A stretch of 64,000 bases of DNA from Nocardia pseudovaccinii NBRC 100343. Lineage in GTDB: Bacteria > Actinomycetota > Actinomycetes > Mycobacteriales > Mycobacteriaceae. The position numbers and the translations under genes are program-made. Shown here in pieces: positions 49,927 to 58,779 of this stretch; the first letter of the stretch is position 1, and each line of letters begins with the position of its first letter. Below the pieces are notes generated by a model, which made no database searches, was not told the DNA's origin, and was given only the letters and a program-made list of their open reading frames with translations. The stretch lies in the NCBI RefSeq assembly GCF_001613225.1, contig NZ_BDBY01000143.1:1-64000 (forward strand), written 5' to 3'.

Positions 49927-51201
49927 TCACGCCGGTCCCGGTTCGACCGCCCCCTTCGGGCGCCCCCTGCGCACCGTGTTCTCGGCGAGGGCGGCCAAGC
50001 GCGCGAGCCGGGCGTCCCCGAGCGCGGTCACCGCATTGCCGAGCCGGTTGGTGACGAAGGCGATAGACATGCCCAGTTCCGGATCGGCATAGGCGCCCGA
50101 ACCGCCGAGTCCATAGTGGCCGAAGGCTTTCCGCGGCTGCTGCTTGGACATCACGACCGGACGGTGATAGCCGAGGGTGAATTTCAGCGGCACCCCGAGC
50201 ACATAGTCGCGGCTGTCGGCCCGCTGCGTTTCATTGATGATCGCGATCGTCTCCGGTCGCAGGAACTGCACCGCGTCGATGGCGTGACCACCGCGTTCGG
50301 GGTCCAACGCCTCGACCCGCCCCTTATTCGCGAGGGCCCCGTACATTCTGGCCAGTGCGCGCGCCGAGAAGACACCGTTCCAGCCCGGCATCACCGCATC
50401 GTGCACGCGCGGATCGCGGACGAGTTCGTCGAAGCTCTCCGGCATCCCCGCCTCGGCGAGTCCGCGCACCGGCCGCACCCAGGACAGCACCGATGACGCG
50501 GTGTTCCAACGGATTCCGGGTGGATTCAGATGCGGAAAGATCTTGGCGATCCGATAGCGCTCGGATTCCGGTACCCGGAACCAGAATTCGTCATAGCCGA
50601 GTGGTTCCGCGATCTCGCGCCGCACCACATCGGTGAACGGATCACCGGTGACGCGCTGCACGATCTCGGCCACCAGCCAGCCGAAGGTGATCGCGTGATA
50701 GCCCGATGTGCGGATGCGCCGCGGGTCGGCGGGGCTCTCGGCCAGCGCCGTCACCACGGCGTCGTAGTCGAGGATGCCCTCCCGGCCGGGAACCAGGCCG
50801 CGCACCCGGTGCAGTCCGGCGCGGTGCGAGAGCACATCGCGCACCGTTATGTCGTCCTTGCCGTGTGCGCCGAACTCCGGCCAGTAGGTGGTGACCGGGG
50901 CTTCGTATTCGATCTGCCCGCGCTCGGCCAGCCGGTGCACCACGGTCGCGGCGACGCCCTTGCCGGTGGAGAAGGTGAGCGCGACATTCTCGCCGTTCCA
51001 ACGTCGATCCTTGGCCGCCCAGCCCGCCCAGATATCGACGACGGGTCGACCGTCGAGATAGATCGCGAGCGCACCGCCGCCACGCGTCGGCTGGGCGAAC
51101 ATGCCGAAGAAATGATCCGCGAGGCGGACGAATCTCGGATCGACGAGCATCTCCAGTGGCGCGGCTGGCCATCGGTCCGGTGCGGGGAAGGCTGAAACCA
51201 T
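49927..51201 (-). CDS. Beta-lactamase family serine hydrolase
   Basis: Class C-like serine hydrolases include esterases, D-aminopeptidases and lipases. The 424-residue product (ATG 51201, AGGAGGTG upstream) has the SxxK motif as FSTGKGVA near residue 78. SGYHAITFGWLVAEI carries the conserved Tyr, and HYGLGGSGAYADPELGMS is the third motif. No signal peptide is visible. In mycobacteria such proteins are often LipE/LipD-like esterases. It is probably cotranscribed with the P450 gene (16 bp), so the two may act on one substrate. Confidence 0.88.
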   Translation of the reverse strand: MVSAFPAPDRWPAAPLEMLVDPRFVRLADHFFGMFAQPTRGGGALAIYLDGRPVVDIWAGWAAKDRRWNGENVALTFSTGKGVAATVVHRLAERGQIEYEAPVTTYWPEFGAHGKDDITVRDVLSHRAGLHRVRGLVPGREGILDYDAVVTALAESPADPRRIRTSGYHAITFGWLVAEIVQRVTGDPFTDVVRREIAEPLGYDEFWFRVPESERYRIAKIFPHLNPPGIRWNTASSVLSWVRPVRGLAEAGMPESFDELVRDPRVHDAVMPGWNGVFSARALARMYGALANKGRVEALDPERGGHAIDAVQFLRPETIAIINETQRADSRDYVLGVPLKFTLGYHRPVVMSKQQPRKAFGHYGLGGSGAYADPELGMSIAFVTNRLGNAVTALGDARLARLAALAENTVRRGRPKGAVEPGPA

Positions 51202-51238
51202 GGGTCACACCTCCTGCTGGCTGGCTGGGGCCGAATTC

Positions 51239-51793
51239 TCAGCCTAACTCGGATCGTGGCGTTTGCCAGCGACCGAAAGGCGTGGTCAGACAGGTCGCAC
51301 CGGTTGCCGAATTCCACGCGAAGGCCGCTGTGCCCAGGCACACCACCGCGCTGTCGGCGGTCGTGACCTGTGCGCGCGAGCCGTCGAAGGCGATCGATAC
51401 CGCGAACAGCGGGGTGGGCGGGCTCGGTTGGTCGGTCTCGGAATCCGTTGCCGGAGCGACGATCGAGGTCAGCGCGACGGCATCGGCGCCGAAGCCGAGC
51501 GCGATCGGAATTCCACCGACTCCGTCGCTGGCGCCCACACCGCCCGCCGCGCCGATGCCGATCGCGGCGGCACCCAGGCCGGCTCGGGCATAGCCGACTC
51601 CGTCGTATCCGGCCGCCCGTGCCCGGCCGAGGGATTCGGCCGTGGCCCGGCATGCGGTGCTCCCGTCGATCACGGTGATATCCGTCCCACCGTCGGAAGC
51701 GCAGTGCACATCGGTTGCCGAGGCCACTGCGGGGTGGATCAGCGCGGCGCCGAACGTTGCGGCGGTGCAAGCGATCGCGCTGATCAGCTTCAC
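51239..51793 (-). CDS. Secreted protein of unknown function
   Basis: I do not recognise a characterised family. The 184-residue product has a clear signal peptide (MKLISAIACTAATFGAAL to ASA near residue 26). The mature part is rich in Gly and Ala (about 60-100) and has four cysteines that could form two disulfides. It lies 37 bp upstream of the hydrolase gene on the same strand. A small exported actinobacterial protein is the most that can be said. Confidence 0.65.
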   Translation of the reverse strand: MKLISAIACTAATFGAALIHPAVASATDVHCASDGGTDITVIDGSTACRATAESLGRARAAGYDGVGYARAGLGAAAIGIGAAGGVGASDGVGGIPIALGFGADAVALTSIVAPATDSETDQPSPPTPLFAVSIAFDGSRAQVTTADSAVVCLGTAAFAWNSATGATCLTTPFGRWQTPRSELG

Positions 51794-52051
51794 GGACGAA
51801 CTCCTCTCACACCGGAAACCCCACCATACTCAGATCGGTTGCTGCGAAACCGATTCCGCTGGTCCACCGCGGTGCCACAGTGATCGAACCAACAATTGGG
51901 CCGACACCGCGCTTCTCCGATGCGGTTGCTGTCGACTCGACGCACCTGCGCTCGGTGGTGTATGCATGGCGTGGTATTTCACGCTTTGCTAGATCACTTC
52001 GGATTCCGACGGGGGTATGAGTTCGGAGCGTTACAGCCGGGAGGACTGTAA

Positions 52052-52717
52052 GTGTCTCGTCAACCGATCTCGGGTCGCCTCGCGACCGCGGCCATCGCCG
52101 CGGTCTCCGTCGTCGCCGCGCTCTCGCTAGCGGGCTGCGGCAATAAAATCAGCGGCAATGCCCAGCCCGCCATAAACGGGACCATCGATGCGGTCTCGTC
52201 CACCAACACGCCGAAAACCTCAGGTGCCAGGCCTACCTCGGGAAGGCCGACGACCAGTGCTCGCCCGTCCTCCGGTAAGCCGACGGCGACCACCTCGGCG
52301 ACCAAGGGCGGCAGCACCGATTTCCAGGCCAATGTCGGTGACTGCGTGACGCTCGGCGGCACCACCGACAACGCAACCATCGCCAAGGCCTCCTGTGGCA
52401 GCCGGGCCTCGAACTACAAGGTCATCGGCAAGGCGGCGACCAGTTCGCAGTGCGTCGCCGACCGCGACTCCGCCTACTTCGAAACCCTGAACGGCGTGCA
52501 GCAGGGCGCGATCTGCCTGGATATCGACTGGGTCGTCGGTGGCTGCATGGATATCAGCGGCGAGGATCCCAAGCGCATCGACTGCACCGAACGCGTCAGC
52601 CAGGGCGTGAAGGTGACCAATATCCAGCAGGGCGCCGACGATGCCAGCGTCTGCGGCAGCAGCAGCGGCTTCGAGTACCCGACGCGGCGCTTCGTGGTCT
52701 GCGTCCAAAATCTCTGA
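52052..52717 (+). CDS. lppU: LppU-like lipoprotein
   Basis: LppU-type lipoproteins of mycobacteria have no known function. The 221-residue product (GTG 52052, GGGAGG upstream) has a signal peptide and lipobox LAGC with Cys29. A Ser/Thr/Pro-rich spacer (about 45-90) follows, then a globular domain. YFETLNGVQQGAICLDIDW and VVGGCMDISGEDP are close to LppU. Four or more cysteines in the domain probably form disulfides. It is followed 39 bp later by the MFS exporter gene. Confidence 0.82.
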   Translation: MSRQPISGRLATAAIAAVSVVAALSLAGCGNKISGNAQPAINGTIDAVSSTNTPKTSGARPTSGRPTTSARPSSGKPTATTSATKGGSTDFQANVGDCVTLGGTTDNATIAKASCGSRASNYKVIGKAATSSQCVADRDSAYFETLNGVQQGAICLDIDWVVGGCMDISGEDPKRIDCTERVSQGVKVTNIQQGADDASVCGSSSGFEYPTRRFVVCVQNL

Positions 52718-52756
52718 CGCCCACGAAAATCGGCCGGTAGCGGCTACGTTTGGTCC

Positions 52757-54277
52757 GTGAGTGCTGAGTTACCCCGGCTGGGTTCGGCTACCGGCCGCTG
52801 GATCCTGCTGGCCACCATCCTCGGTTCGTCGGTGGCCTCACTGGATGCCACCGTCGTCAATATCGCGCTGCCGCGCATCGGCGAATCTCTCGACACCGAT
52901 GTCGCGGGCCTGCAGTGGACACTCAACGGCTACACGCTGACCCTGGCCTCGTTCATCCTGCTCGGCGGCTCGCTCGGCGATCATCTCGGCCGCCGCAAGG
53001 TATTCGTCTGGGGTGTCATCGGTTTCGCGCTGGCCTCGGTGCTCTGTGGTGCCGCGGTGAATATCGAGATGCTCGTCGTCGCCCGTATCCTGCAGGGTGT
53101 TGCGGGTGCGATGCTCACCCCGGGCAGCCTCGCGCTGATTTCCTCATCCATCGATCAACGCGATCAGGGTGCGGCGATCGGGCTGTGGTCCGGCTTCGGT
53201 GGCGTCGCGGGCGCACTCGGTCCGTTCCTCGGCGGCTGGCTGATCGAGTTGGCAGGCTGGCAGTCCATCTTCTTCATCAATGTGCCGCTCGCGGTGGTCG
53301 TCGTGCTCGTCACGCTGCGGCATGTGCCGGAGAGTCACGACCCGAATGCCTCGGCGCGACTGGATGTTCCGGGTGCGGTGGTGGTCGCGGTGGCCCTCGG
53401 CGCGTTGACCTTCGGTCTGATAGATGCGATGCCGCTGCTGGTGGTCGTCGGTCTGCTGCTGCTCACGGTCTTCGTGGTGATCGAAATGCGCAGCGACCAT
53501 CCGCTGGTGCCGCCTTCGCTGTTCGCTGGGACATTTTCGCCGGGAGCGGGGCCCTCCGTGGTTACGCAGGCTGCCTCCCCCGGGCCCGTCGCTTCCGGCG
53601 GTCGGGTCTTCACCGCCGCGAATCTGGTCACCCTCGCGGTCTACGCCGCGCTCGGCGGTGTCTTCTTCCTTCTGGTCATGCAGCTGCAACTGGTGGCGAA
53701 ATACACGCCGCTGATGTCGGGGGTGGCCACCGTTCCGGTCACATTGATCATGCTGGTGCTTTCCGCGCCCGCGGGTCGTTGGGCGCAGGTGCACGGTGCG
53801 CGTATTCCCATGACGGTCGGTCCGCTGCTCGCCGCGCTCGGCCTGGTATTGCTGCTGCGCATCGGACCCGATACCACCTATCTGACCGATGTACTCCCTG
53901 GCGTGCTGGTCTTCGGTTTCGGCCTGTCGGTATTGGTCGCGCCACTCACCGGTGCGGTACTCGGCGCGGTGCCCGCCAGTGAGGCGGGTATCGCCTCCGG
54001 GGTGAACAATGCCGTGGCCCGTACCGCCCAGCTGCTCGCGGTCGCCGCGCTGCCCGGGCTCGCAGGCATCTCCGGATCGCTCGGCGACCCAGTGGAATTC
54101 GACCGTGGCTTCGGCGTCGCGATGTGGATCTGCGTCGGCCTGCTGGTGGCCGGTGCGCTGATCGCGGCGGTACTACTGCGCGCCCCGCGCCGCGCCGCGA
54201 CACTGGACAATGTCGACTGCATGCCGCAGTGCGGGGTGGCGGGTCCGGCGCTGGCGCCGCTGCACAAAACAGAATGA
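52757..54277 (+). CDS. MFS drug exporter (DHA2, EmrB/QacA type)
   Basis: DHA2 carriers export toxic compounds with protons using 14 membrane helices. The 506-residue product (GTG 52757) has the motif SLDATVVNIALPRIG in helix 1, GGSLGDHLGRRKVFVWG in loop 2-3, and PGSLALISSSI. Between helices 7 and 8 an extra 25 residues (FSPGAGPSVVTQAASPG and onward) interrupt an otherwise normal SLF-FTAANLVTLA junction. It may be cotranscribed with lppU. The stop codon lies inside a terminator hairpin. Confidence 0.88.
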   Translation: MSAELPRLGSATGRWILLATILGSSVASLDATVVNIALPRIGESLDTDVAGLQWTLNGYTLTLASFILLGGSLGDHLGRRKVFVWGVIGFALASVLCGAAVNIEMLVVARILQGVAGAMLTPGSLALISSSIDQRDQGAAIGLWSGFGGVAGALGPFLGGWLIELAGWQSIFFINVPLAVVVVLVTLRHVPESHDPNASARLDVPGAVVVAVALGALTFGLIDAMPLLVVVGLLLLTVFVVIEMRSDHPLVPPSLFAGTFSPGAGPSVVTQAASPGPVASGGRVFTAANLVTLAVYAALGGVFFLLVMQLQLVAKYTPLMSGVATVPVTLIMLVLSAPAGRWAQVHGARIPMTVGPLLAALGLVLLLRIGPDTTYLTDVLPGVLVFGFGLSVLVAPLTGAVLGAVPASEAGIASGVNNAVARTAQLLAVAALPGLAGISGSLGDPVEFDRGFGVAMWICVGLLVAGALIAAVLLRAPRRAATLDNVDCMPQCGVAGPALAPLHKTE

Positions 54278-54300
54278 GCGGGTCGTTCGACCCGCTCATT
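54273..54300. terminator. Bidirectional terminator between convergent genes
   Basis: AATGAGCGGGTCG (54273-54285) pairs perfectly with CGACCCGCTCATT (54288-54300). It includes the MFS stop codon and lies before the protease stop, so it serves both genes. Confidence 0.8.
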
Positions 54301-54320
54301 CGGTATTCGACTGATCCTGG

Positions 54321-54992
54321 CTAGATCGGGTTGAAGCCCGCCCCGACGCTGCCACGGGCATTGATATCGCCCATGATCGAGCTCATATTGGTGCCGACCT
54401 CGGGTCCGAAGCAGGCGATGGCGAGATACGCGTTCACCATCCCGACCAGTGTGGTGCCGACGACGACCGGTGCCCCGGAATCGCCCTCCACCACACACAT
54501 CTGCGACCAGGTCTCCATGTTGGTGCCGAACAGGTCACCGTAGGCGATGCCGCAGGTATTGCCGGTGGTGCGGCCCTCCTTGCAGACGATCATCGGGAAC
54601 TGGGCCGGGCCGCCGATGCCGGTGATGGTGACATTGCCGATCCGGTTCACCGGGGTGATCTTGGCCGGATCGAATTGGATGATGGCGTAGTCGAGATCGT
54701 GGTTGGAGTAGACGAACCGGCCGATCACGCCTGCGCCGCGGTCGAGTTCGGCGTACACCTGAGCGCCCGGGTCGCCGCAGTGTCCCGCGGTCAGGCCGAC
54801 CAACCGGCCCCCGCCGTCGTAACCGACCGTCGTGACAGTGCATTCGAACTGATTATCGATAATGATTCCCGACCCACCGCCGATGACGGGTGGCCCCGCG
54901 GCCTCCGCGGTCCCGGCCCCCGTCGCGACCAGTGCCGCACCAAGAGCTACGGCGAAGGCAGCGTTGGCCACCTTGGCGAGTTTGCTGAACAT
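54321..54992 (-). CDS. Secreted trypsin-like serine protease
   Basis: The 223-residue product (ATG 54992, TGGAGGG just before it) has a signal peptide ending near residue 32 (GAGTAEA). The catalytic triad is visible as LTAGHC (His), HDLDYAIIQFD (Asp) and GDSGAPVV (Ser). Four to six cysteines fit two or three disulfides. It is a short chymotrypsin-fold protease of the type common in actinobacteria; pro-region and target are not evident. The gene is divergent from the mce operon with 564 bp between. Confidence 0.88.
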   Translation of the reverse strand: MFSKLAKVANAAFAVALGAALVATGAGTAEAAGPPVIGGGSGIIIDNQFECTVTTVGYDGGGRLVGLTAGHCGDPGAQVYAELDRGAGVIGRFVYSNHDLDYAIIQFDPAKITPVNRIGNVTITGIGGPAQFPMIVCKEGRTTGNTCGIAYGDLFGTNMETWSQMCVVEGDSGAPVVVGTTLVGMVNAYLAIACFGPEVGTNMSSIMGDINARGSVGAGFNPI

Positions 54993-55556
54993 GTCCCTCC
55001 AGACGTCGGAAGTCCGCACGATATCAATCTGTCGCACCCATCGTGTCAGTATTCGGCTCCGGGCGCGTCCTCTATCGGTAGCGATCACTTGCGGGTCGCC
55101 CGAAACGGTCTGCTGTCCGATGACGAACGCGTCGGCGAAGATCGCACTTTTCGACATTTCGGATGCAGCGTCTCATTTCCTCGCGATAGCGAAAGTCTAT
55201 TACTGCAATCATCACAAAGTGACCGATTGTGTTTCGGTTGTATGTTGATCGGTACCGTAGAAGCCATTCGAATCGCGCGCATATTTTGCATGAATATTAT
55301 CCGCGTAAATGGTCGAACAGGCTATATGCGGGGCTGATCGGAGCCGGTAGAACAGTACGGGCTCTAGAAGTATCACCGTTAACTTTGGGACCCGTCCCAA
55401 AGGTCGAGCCACTGCTCATTGCGTTTTCCCTACAGTGACTCCAATCTATGACTGCGATCACACGGTGGTGGGTGTGTTCTGGGCTACTCCGTAGTAAGGT
55501 GCCTCAAGCAAACAAGTCGTCGGGGTTTGGTTACCGGCGTCGAGAGGGGTTAGCCA
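54993..55556. promoter_or_regulatory. Protease-mce divergent regulatory region
   Basis: This 564-bp gene-free stretch is visibly AT-richer at about 55140-55330 than the rest of the window. A perfect 20-bp palindrome lies at 55383-55402. A second weak palindrome TACTCCGTAGTA (55485-55496) overlaps a possible -10 TAAGGT, about 60 bp before yrbEA. AGAGGGG precedes the yrbEA GTG. No credible small gene is present. Confidence 0.6.
55383..55402. promoter_or_regulatory. Palindromic operator candidate upstream of mce
   Basis: CTTTGGGACCCGTCCCAAAG is two 9-bp perfect arms around CC. It is followed by no T tract, so an operator is more likely than a terminator. It lies 155 bp before yrbEA. Confidence 0.55.
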
Positions 55557-56411
55557 GTGCAGTCGACCAAGAGTCCACCAGCGCAGTCACGGATGAGTGA
55601 CGCGGTCGATTGGACGAAGGCCTACTGGGAAGACCATCCGAAACGCTCCTTGGAGACCTTCGGCAGGCAGATCACGATGGGGTTCGCGGCGGTCGCGGAG
55701 TTGTTCATCGCGATATTCCGACGCCGCTTTCCTTATCGTGAGTTCATCCGCCAGTGTGCGTTCATGTCCAGCGTCGCGGCGGCACCGACACTGCTGGTCG
55801 CCATCCCGATCGGCGTGATCGTTTCCATCCAGGTCGGCGCGGTCGCCAGCCAGGTCGGTGCGACCTCGTTCATCGGCGCGGCGAACGGTCTCGGCATCAT
55901 TCAGCAGGGTGCGCCGCTGGTCACCTCGCTGATGATCGCGGGTGCGGTCGGTTCGGCGATCACCGCCGATCTCGGTTCCCGCACCATCCGCGAAGAGATC
56001 GACGCGATGCGCGTGATGGGGGTGGATCCGCTGCGTCGTCTGGTCGCGCCCCGGCTCGGGGCGGCGATGCTGGTCAGCGTATTGCTGTGCGGCTTTGTCG
56101 TATTCGTCGGATTTTTGACTGGCTACATTTTCAATATTTTCGCGCAGAACGGCACTCCCGGTTCCTATATCGGCACCTTCTCCTCGTTCGCCGTCACCAT
56201 CGATCTGCTTGTCGCACTGGTGAAATCGTTGATCTTCGGGTTGCTCGCTGCGATCATCGCCTGTGATACCGGGCTCAATACCCGGGGCGGTCCGGGCGGA
56301 GTCGCCAACTCGGTGAACTCCGCGGTGGTCAGTTCCGCCATCATGTTGTTCGGCGTGAACTTGATCATCACCCAGATCTACAACGTTCTCCTCCCCCCAC
56401 AGGTGGTCTGA
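55557..56411 (+). CDS. MCE-associated ABC permease YrbEA
   Basis: YrbE proteins are the MlaE-type permeases of MCE lipid importers, powered by an unlinked MceG ATPase. The 284-residue product (GTG 55557) has about five to six membrane segments. The conserved MlaE loop is EEIDAMRVMGVDPLRRLVAPRL. A hydrophilic tail of about 50 residues precedes the first membrane segment. It opens the mce operon; yrbEB follows after 4 bp. Confidence 0.93.
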   Translation: MQSTKSPPAQSRMSDAVDWTKAYWEDHPKRSLETFGRQITMGFAAVAELFIAIFRRRFPYREFIRQCAFMSSVAAAPTLLVAIPIGVIVSIQVGAVASQVGATSFIGAANGLGIIQQGAPLVTSLMIAGAVGSAITADLGSRTIREEIDAMRVMGVDPLRRLVAPRLGAAMLVSVLLCGFVVFVGFLTGYIFNIFAQNGTPGSYIGTFSSFAVTIDLLVALVKSLIFGLLAAIIACDTGLNTRGGPGGVANSVNSAVVSSAIMLFGVNLIITQIYNVLLPPQVV

Positions 56412-56415
56412 GCCG

Positions 56416-57279
56416 GTGTCAACAACCTATGTACCGCCGCTGCTGCGGCCACTTCGGCAAATAAAGAAGTCCGCGCAGGTCCCGGTGGATATGGTTGCCC
56501 GTCTGGGGCACCAGGTGTTCTTCTTCCTGCGGTCGGTGGGCTCGATCCCGTTGGCGCTGCGGCACTATCCGAAGGAAGTCTGGCGGCTGCTTTCGGATGT
56601 CACCTGGGGCAACGGCAGCCTGGTCGTCGGTGGCGGCACCATCGGCGTCATCCTCATCCTCAGCGCGTTCGGCGGGATGACGGTCGGCATCCAGGGCTAC
56701 ACCTCGCTGAATCTGCTCGGCCTGAGCCCGATCACCGGCGCCATCTCCGCATTCGCGACCACCAGGGAGTTGGGGCCGCTGCTCGCGGCACTCGCCTTCG
56801 CCGCCCAGGCAGGCTGTCGATTCACCGCGCAGCTCGGCGCGATGCGGATCTCCGAGGAGATCGACGCGCTCGAGTCGATCGCGATCCGGCCGCTGCCGTA
56901 TCTGGTGAGCACCAGGATGTTCGCGGCGATGATCGCCATCGTTCCGCTCTACTGCCTGGGCCTGGCCATGGCCTACATTTCCTGCTCGCTCACGGTGCAA
57001 CTGATCGGCAACACCTCCAGCGGTACCTACGCGCACTACTTCTATCAGTTCCTGATACCGACAGACGTGCTCTACTCACTGGCCAAGGCGATGGTGTTCG
57101 TCGCGATCACCACGTTCATCCAGTGCTACTACGGCTTTTTCGCCTCGGGCGGTCCGGAGGGCGTGGGTGTCGCGGCCGGTCGGGCCATCAAGATGTGCAT
57201 CATCATCGTGGTTTTCGCGGACCTGTTCATGACATTGGCGATCTGGGGCGTCAATCCCGGCATCCGGATCTCGGGGTAG
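56416..57279 (+). CDS. MCE-associated ABC permease YrbEB
   Basis: This is the second permease of the MCE importer. The 287-residue product (GTG 56416) has the conserved loop EEIDALESIAIRPLPYLVSTR and ends GVNPGIRISG. Membrane segments resemble those of YrbEA. It lies 4 bp after yrbEA and 6 bp before mceA, so the three are one transcript. Confidence 0.93.
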   Translation: MSTTYVPPLLRPLRQIKKSAQVPVDMVARLGHQVFFFLRSVGSIPLALRHYPKEVWRLLSDVTWGNGSLVVGGGTIGVILILSAFGGMTVGIQGYTSLNLLGLSPITGAISAFATTRELGPLLAALAFAAQAGCRFTAQLGAMRISEEIDALESIAIRPLPYLVSTRMFAAMIAIVPLYCLGLAMAYISCSLTVQLIGNTSSGTYAHYFYQFLIPTDVLYSLAKAMVFVAITTFIQCYYGFFASGGPEGVGVAAGRAIKMCIIIVVFADLFMTLAIWGVNPGIRISG

Positions 57280-57285
57280 GACGAG

Positions 57286-58779
57286 ATGATCATCGATCCC
57301 AGTGGGCGTGGCCCCACGATGCGGCAACTGTTGGTCGCAGGCGTATGCGGACTCGTCGTCTTCGCGCTGATCCTCGGCTTCCTGATGGCGAGATACCAAG
57401 GCTATTTCGTGCCGAAGGTGCATGTGGTCGCCGATGTGGGCGACACCGGTGACGGACTGCCCAGCGAGGCCGACGTGAAGTTCCGCGGCGTGCTGGTCGG
57501 CGTGGTCGAGCATGTCGATGTCGTCGACAAGGGTGCGCGGCAGAAGGTGAAGATCGACCTCAAACCAGAGTTCGCCGGCGACATCCCGGCGAACGTGACC
57601 GCCCGGGTGGTGCCGAGCAACCTGTTCGCCGTCACCTCGGTGGAATTGGTCTTCAACGGTCCTGCGGACACGTACCTGCGCGAGGGCTCGATCATCAAGC
57701 AGGACGAGAGCCAGGGCACCATCGCGCTGCAGGACACCCTCACCAAGGTCCGGACCGTCCTCACCAAAATCGACCCGGTCCAGTTCGGCCGGGTGCTCGG
57801 CACGCTTTCCCAGGCGCTGGACGGCAGCGGCCGGATGCCGGGATCCACCATCGAGCGGCTGGACAAGTGGCTGACTTCGGTGGACGAGTCCATCCCCGAT
57901 CTCGGTGTGCTGCTCGATGATTTCTCGGCCTCGGCTCATGCGCTCAATGAGTCCGCGCCCGAATTGCTCGATGTCCTCGGCAGTTCGGTGAAGACCGCGC
58001 AGACCATCGCCGATCACCGGTCCCAGCTGGTCGCCCTGATCAGCGGTACGGCGGGCACAGTGGATACGGTCAACGGCCTGTTCGCCCGCAACGGTGATAT
58101 CGGTAAGCAGGTCACGGCGGGGACCAGCGATATGTTCGGCGCGCTTGCCTCGGACGCGAATTCGATTCCGGACACCATCGCCTCGCTGAACAACTCGCTG
58201 CGCAAGTTGAATACGACCTTCCACTGGGGTCCGCAGCGGCAGATGGTCTGGAATGCCGGTGCGACACTCACCCCGTACCGGCCCTACGAACAGGCCGACT
58301 GCCCGCGCTACGGAAATCTGGCCGGACCGAGCTGTGCCACCGCACCGGCAGTCTCCGATCCTGGCTATCTGCCTGACTCGATGAAGCCGCGTTCGCTGGA
58401 AACCGCGCAGGGCTTGGCGAAACTGCCACTGCCCGCGGGCTTCCCGGAGATCCCTGGTCTCACTTCGTCGGGTGATCCGCTCGCGACGACCTCGGCCGAG
58501 CCGAAGCCGACCAGCCCGTTCGCGGGTACGCCGCTGGAGGGACTGTTCCCGAATCTCGCGCCGCCGGCGCCGGGTGCGCAACCCTCCGCCGACCAGCCCG
58601 CGGCTCCGGCCGTGCCCGCCCAACCGGCGAGTGCGCCCGCAAGCGCCGGTCCGATTTCGTACGAAGGAGATGCCGCGATCGTGGCGCTGCTCGGTCGTCG
58701 GCCGACGGCGGCCGAATATCTGCTGCTGGGTTCGGCAATGCGCGGGGGCACCCTGCAGGTCCGAGGTGTGGTCGAATGA
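57286..58779 (+). CDS. mceA: MCE family protein MceA
   Basis: Mce proteins form a periplasm-spanning tube that carries lipids or sterols to the permease. The 497-residue product has an N-terminal membrane anchor (residues about 13-35). The MCE domain spans about 40-115 (VGDTGDGLPSEADVKFRGVLVG). A long helical coiled region extends to about 330. A Pro/Ala-rich tail (about 400-470) is typical of MceA. Its end overlaps mceB as ATGA. Confidence 0.92.
   Translation: MIIDPSGRGPTMRQLLVAGVCGLVVFALILGFLMARYQGYFVPKVHVVADVGDTGDGLPSEADVKFRGVLVGVVEHVDVVDKGARQKVKIDLKPEFAGDIPANVTARVVPSNLFAVTSVELVFNGPADTYLREGSIIKQDESQGTIALQDTLTKVRTVLTKIDPVQFGRVLGTLSQALDGSGRMPGSTIERLDKWLTSVDESIPDLGVLLDDFSASAHALNESAPELLDVLGSSVKTAQTIADHRSQLVALISGTAGTVDTVNGLFARNGDIGKQVTAGTSDMFGALASDANSIPDTIASLNNSLRKLNTTFHWGPQRQMVWNAGATLTPYRPYEQADCPRYGNLAGPSCATAPAVSDPGYLPDSMKPRSLETAQGLAKLPLPAGFPEIPGLTSSGDPLATTSAEPKPTSPFAGTPLEGLFPNLAPPAPGAQPSADQPAAPAVPAQPASAPASAGPISYEGDAAIVALLGRRPTAAEYLLLGSAMRGGTLQVRGVVE

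Noticed and set aside
55140..55330. AT-rich stretch as a foreign gene remnant
   Set aside because: No reading frame with known motifs; it fits a regulatory region in front of mce better.
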